This document shows, one piece after another, positions 61,459 to 64,000 of a stretch of 64,000 nucleotides of DNA. The notes below the pieces were generated by a model. That model was not told the DNA's origin and ran no database searches. It saw only the letters and a list, made by a program, of their open reading frames with translations. The stretch lies in assembly GCF_013030985.1 (NCBI RefSeq), contig NZ_WPYP01000004.1, positions 297,778-361,777 on the forward strand. The letters run 5' to 3'. A program made the translations under genes and the position numbers. This DNA is from Ruegeria arenilitoris (GTDB lineage Bacteria; Pseudomonadota; Alphaproteobacteria; Rhodobacterales; Rhodobacteraceae). The stretch's first letter is position 1. Each line of letters begins with the position of its first letter.

Positions 61459-62751
61459 TTACTCTGCTTTTTCGGCCAACACGACAGATGTCGCTGATGG
61501 CTTGATGACCTTTTCGGCAAAATCAATAACGTCCTGATCTGTGGTATCGTTCAAGATTTCGACAAATACCGACGGGGTGATAGGGGGGAAGCCATCAGAA
61601 GCCACGTTCTCCAGGAATGATAGAAACGCTACGGGTCGGCGCGTGGCATTCCGGGCCGAGACGACCTGCGCCTGGCGCGCTTGATTGATTTCATCCCTGG
61701 TGATCGGTTCGTTCAACAAATTGGCCAGAGTCTCTGTCAGATGGCTGTGCGCCGCGTCCAAGCTGAAACCGGGCATCAGGTGCAAATCTATGGTAAGTTC
61801 TAGGTCAGCATTCTTGGCAAGAAACCAGTCGGCGTCGACGCTGAAAACGCGCTCGTCTTGATAGTACAGGGCCTTGTAGAGCCTTTCTTTCAAAATATCG
61901 CTGGCGATGAAAAATGCGCCCTGCATATCAATGCTGGTTGACCGATCTTCGAAGTCCACGAATTTCGCAAACTGGACTGTGTCATGCGCCAGCTTGTCCG
62001 ACCTGATGCGTTCGACAAACCTGAGCTCGGGATCCGGTTTGTGGTCCAACCAGGGTTTCTGAGGCGCCTCAGAAGGTTCAGTGTCCCCAAATATACGAGC
62101 AACGAGTTCCTCGGCTTTATCAGGTTCAGTTTTCCCCGACACGATTAACGTCACATTGGATGGCGCATAGTGTGTTTCGTGAAACTGATAAGCCTTCTCA
62201 AGGTTCAATTTGGAAAGATCTTCAATGGTGTTGTTTGCCCGACCGCGCAGAGTGCCATAGAGGTTTTGAAGCGCAATTCTTCGGAGCCAACGGAGCGGAG
62301 ACTGTCTTTCGCGCAACTGTGTTTCCCGTTGAACGATATCAATTTCGCTTTCCGCAAATCCTGCCGGCAGCGATGGCGTGTCAAGAACGGCCCGAGACAG
62401 CTGCAACAACATTTCTATGTCAGAAGGTACTCCGGAATTCGTGTATACCGTCGATACGTTATGCGTTGTCGCATAGATGTCGCGTTCGCGGGGCTTTCTG
62501 AGTATTGTGGCATCCGCTGAAAACGCAGCCAGATGCTCAGTTAGATGCGCTGTACCGGATGGTTCCGGATCATCATACGCCCCCGAAAGAACAATTAACT
62601 GCACGTCCACACGGTCGAAGTCATCACTCGGAACCACGTAGGCTGCGTATAATCCGCCCTTCTCAGAAAGAGGAATGACGCTCTGAGCTCGAACTGTTCC
62701 AGCAAACACCAAGAAGACAAGCGAAAAAACCAATACGACTGCGCGCATCAT
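61459..62751 (-). CDS. Exported M16-family zinc peptidase
   Basis: A 430-residue protein with a signal peptide (about residues 1-22). SGTAHLTEHLAAFS carries the M16 zinc motif HxxEH, and VQRETQLRER near residue 145 supplies the distant Glu. So it is the catalytic half. With the second gene it forms a periplasmic pair resembling two-chain M16 enzymes. Peptide substrate unknown. It is the first gene of the operon. Confidence 0.87.
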   Translation of the reverse strand: MMRAVVLVFSLVFLVFAGTVRAQSVIPLSEKGGLYAAYVVPSDDFDRVDVQLIVLSGAYDDPEPSGTAHLTEHLAAFSADATILRKPRERDIYATTHNVSTVYTNSGVPSDIEMLLQLSRAVLDTPSLPAGFAESEIDIVQRETQLRERQSPLRWLRRIALQNLYGTLRGRANNTIEDLSKLNLEKAYQFHETHYAPSNVTLIVSGKTEPDKAEELVARIFGDTEPSEAPQKPWLDHKPDPELRFVERIRSDKLAHDTVQFAKFVDFEDRSTSIDMQGAFFIASDILKERLYKALYYQDERVFSVDADWFLAKNADLELTIDLHLMPGFSLDAAHSHLTETLANLLNEPITRDEINQARQAQVVSARNATRRPVAFLSFLENVASDGFPPITPSVFVEILNDTTDQDVIDFAEKVIKPSATSVVLAEKAE

Positions 62752-63005
62752 AATCCTTTGAACTTTGTCACTTAAGCCAAAAACTCCGTCACCAAGCGTT
62801 CAACGAAAGTAGCAATGATTTGCTGAATGCTTGCGGGATACGGGCAGTTTTTTCAAGCCGTCAACTGAAAACTTGTCGAAGTGTGTTCGAGTTCAAGTCG
62901 GGTGAAAGTCCGCTTTATCCGCATAGCGGACATAGCCGTAGTAGGAATCCGCTCCAAAAAGAAAACGGGCGCCAGACACGCCCGCTTCTGTTTCTTTAAA
63001 ACGTT
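62752..63005. other. Region between the M16 operon and the repeat copy, with a hairpin
   Basis: Contains, read on the minus strand, a GCGGGCG-7-CGCCCGT stem-loop (about 62966-62985) ending in a T-run, a good rho-independent terminator for whatever lies to its right. No gene. Confidence 0.55.
62956..62986 (-). terminator. Rho-independent terminator
   Basis: The minus strand has a 6-7 bp GC stem (GCGGGCG / CGCCCGT), a 7-base loop and TTTTCTTTTT. It follows, in the minus direction, the left copy of the 94-bp repeat, so it would be the natural terminator of the gene that the repeat belongs to. Confidence 0.6.
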
Positions 63006-63099
63006 GATCAGTGAACCGTCTCAACCTTGTGGAAGTCCAGATCGCGGTCTTCCGGCATCGCGTCGATGCTCAGCACCTCTTTGCGCTTGGCGATCAGGA
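63006..63099 (-). repeat. 94-bp direct repeat, left copy (3' end of a gene)
   Basis: Identical over 94 bases to 63907-64000. On the minus strand it encodes LIAKRKEVLSIDAMPED and onward to ETVH-stop, the tail of an unidentified protein. The left copy has no upstream body of that gene. Confidence 0.93.
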
Positions 63100-63100
63100 T

Positions 63101-63748
63101 TCAATCACAACCAGCGTCTCGGCCATTCAACTCGGAACGATGCCTCCAAGCGCCATTCTCATCCGGCAGATAGCGGCCCTTGTTGGCGGTCATTCGGTCA
63201 AATTCGCTCAGATTTTCAGCCATATACTCGACGCCATTTTCAATCGGGATCAATGTTGGCAATGGGTCGTCAACTCTAGATTGGATCACCCGCAAGCGCA
63301 TCCAGACATCGTCACTCATTCTGTGGCGCCACACACCTGTCAGCATCCGCGCAAAGCTATCGTCCTTTTGCGCCAAACCCTCAAAGTGAGGAATCACTGA
63401 CCCGTAGTGGGCCAATATGTGCTCGGCGAGGCTCGTCGCAATAGCTTGGTAATGATCGTCGGTTTCTGCAACTTCGAGCGCATTCATCATAAAGTCCCAC
63501 AACGCTCTGGGGTGATACCAAAAACAGAAGAATGTAACCCACCGTGCTGGGTCACCGTTAATCTGATTGCCATCCAAATGAGTCGTGACGTTTTTCAACG
63601 TCGTTTGCCCGACGTCGAGACCTTTGTCTTGCGCAAAGCGCACGAGACGCTCCTTAGTACTGTTCAGATGGTCGTACTGACTTTCAGCTTCCAGCCAAAA
63701 CCTGGCCATAAGCTGCATTTCCGTTACAGAGGATTTTGTCAAAAACAA
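63101..63748 (-). CDS. Unknown protein between 94-bp repeats
   Basis: A 215-residue protein rich in acidic and aromatic residues. No signal or membrane helix. Segments FFCFWYHPRALWDFMMNALEV and MSDDVWMRLRVIQSRVDD are visible but not recognised. Its stop lies directly next to the left repeat copy, and the reading frame then continues into the repeat's coding frame. It is the only gene of the 0.9 kb unit. Confidence 0.6.
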   Translation of the reverse strand: MFLTKSSVTEMQLMARFWLEAESQYDHLNSTKERLVRFAQDKGLDVGQTTLKNVTTHLDGNQINGDPARWVTFFCFWYHPRALWDFMMNALEVAETDDHYQAIATSLAEHILAHYGSVIPHFEGLAQKDDSFARMLTGVWRHRMSDDVWMRLRVIQSRVDDPLPTLIPIENGVEYMAENLSEFDRMTANKGRYLPDENGAWRHRSELNGRDAGCD

Positions 63749-63861
63749 CCGTGGCTATCACCACGTTTTCAATACGCTCGACAGATGAGCGTAACCACGT
63801 TGAGTCCCTTTGCTATTACAGTATTTCAACCGCGGTCAACATGTTAAGGATCTCTGAGATT

Positions 63862-63893
63862 CAGAGAGGGCGTTCTTCCGTTCGCCCTCTCTG
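63862..63893. repeat. Perfect 11-bp inverted repeat beside the right repeat copy
   Basis: CAGAGAGGGCG and CGCCCTCTCTG are perfect complements with a 10-base loop. It lies 13 bases before the right 94-bp copy, where a terminator would be expected for the right-hand gene, but no T-run follows. Confidence 0.7.
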
Positions 63894-63906
63894 CGATTCG
63901 TTGATA

Positions 63907-64000
63907 GATCAGTGAACCGTCTCAACCTTGTGGAAGTCCAGATCGCGGTCTTCCGGCATCGCGTCGATGCTCAGCACCTCTTTGCGCTTGGCGATCAGGA
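63907..64000 (-). repeat. 94-bp direct repeat, right copy
   Basis: Second copy of the repeat at 63006-63099, cut by the window edge, so it could be longer. It coincides with the 3' end of the right-edge gene. Confidence 0.93.
63909..64000 (-). CDS. 3' end of an unidentified gene, running off the right edge
   Basis: Only the last 29 to 30 codons are visible, ending in HKVETVH-stop. The segment reads KRKEVLSIDAMPEDRDL, clearly coding in character. I could not assign a family from this tail alone. Confidence 0.6.
   Translation of the reverse strand, partial: LIAKRKEVLSIDAMPEDRDLDFHKVETVH

Noticed and set aside
62881..63400. Plus-strand frames across the left repeat and the unknown gene
   Set aside because: They cross the repeat's minus-strand coding frame and have no start signals.
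50136..64000. CRISPR array in the island
   Set aside because: No regularly spaced repeats of CRISPR type were seen; the only exact long repeats are the two 94-bp copies.

Overview
The window looks like a chromosomal segment of a marine Rhodobacterales alphaproteobacterium (Roseobacter group). The reasons are a GAAC-N7-GAAC SOS box of the alphaproteobacterial type, an SDR/FAD/MFS/DUF3833 cluster, a B12-riboswitch btuFCD-type operon, a ubiTUV-nnrS operon behind an FNR-type box, and a succinoglycan-like ExoF/ExoP/ExoY polysaccharide system. The genus is not determined. Positions 1 to about 50.0 kb are GC-rich, compact and read as stable chromosome. From about 50.1 kb the sequence is visibly more A+T-rich, sparse and full of broken recombinases, so it reads as a decayed genomic island.

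Layout. 0-2.4 kb: 5' end of a class III alcohol dehydrogenase, an I78-type inhibitor lipoprotein, and an SOS-controlled imuB without imuA or dnaE2 beside it. 2.4-7.5 kb: an SDR divergent from a tightly overlapping operon (FAD oxidoreductase, chalcone-isomerase-like protein, MFS carrier, two tandem DUF3833 proteins) that resembles a membrane-lipid or photo-oxidative stress cluster. 7.5-10.5 kb: a TonB-ExbD-ExbD-ExbB operon plus a small exported protein, with no outer-membrane receptor in view.

10.7-39.7 kb: a large exopolysaccharide locus. It contains a Tat-exported GH9 glucanase, several glycosyltransferases, two PAPS-type sulfotransferases (suggesting a sulfated polymer), an ExoP/Wzc-like co-polymerase, an ExoF-like export protein, an ExoY-like priming transferase, a Wzx-like flippase and a Wzy/ligase-like protein. 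It also holds a GtrA/GtrB/GtrC-like membrane glycosylation trio, a nucleotide-sugar block (glucose-1-phosphate cytidylyltransferase, two SDR epimerase/dehydratases, a mutase-like flavoprotein, an RfbC-like epimerase), and two GMC flavoenzymes. Each GMC gene overlaps a small gene for a Tat-signal protein. I consider the duplicated GMC/Tat-partner pair the best candidate here for an undescribed system: polymer-associated sugar oxidation in the periplasm, with the flavoprotein hitch-hiking through Tat.

39.8-50.0 kb: a DUF3299 protein; a cobalamin riboswitch that controls a 29-codon micro-ORF, a DUF1636 protein and an ABC uptake system; then ubiX-ubiD divergent from ubiT-ubiU-ubiV-nnrS, an oxygen-independent ubiquinone module tied to nitric-oxide physiology.

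50.1-64 kb: a tRNA-Lys(UUU) 3' fragment (attachment scar), an integrase with a frameshift and an amber codon, a second integrase remnant, a lipoprotein, unknown cargo, an IS3-type transposase remnant, an HSL-family esterase, two tandem cytochrome P450 genes, a third recombinase remnant and an active/inactive pair of exported M16 peptidases. At the right end lies a 0.9 kb unit with one unknown gene, bounded by perfect 94-bp direct repeats. The repeat is the 3' end of a gene that continues beyond the window.
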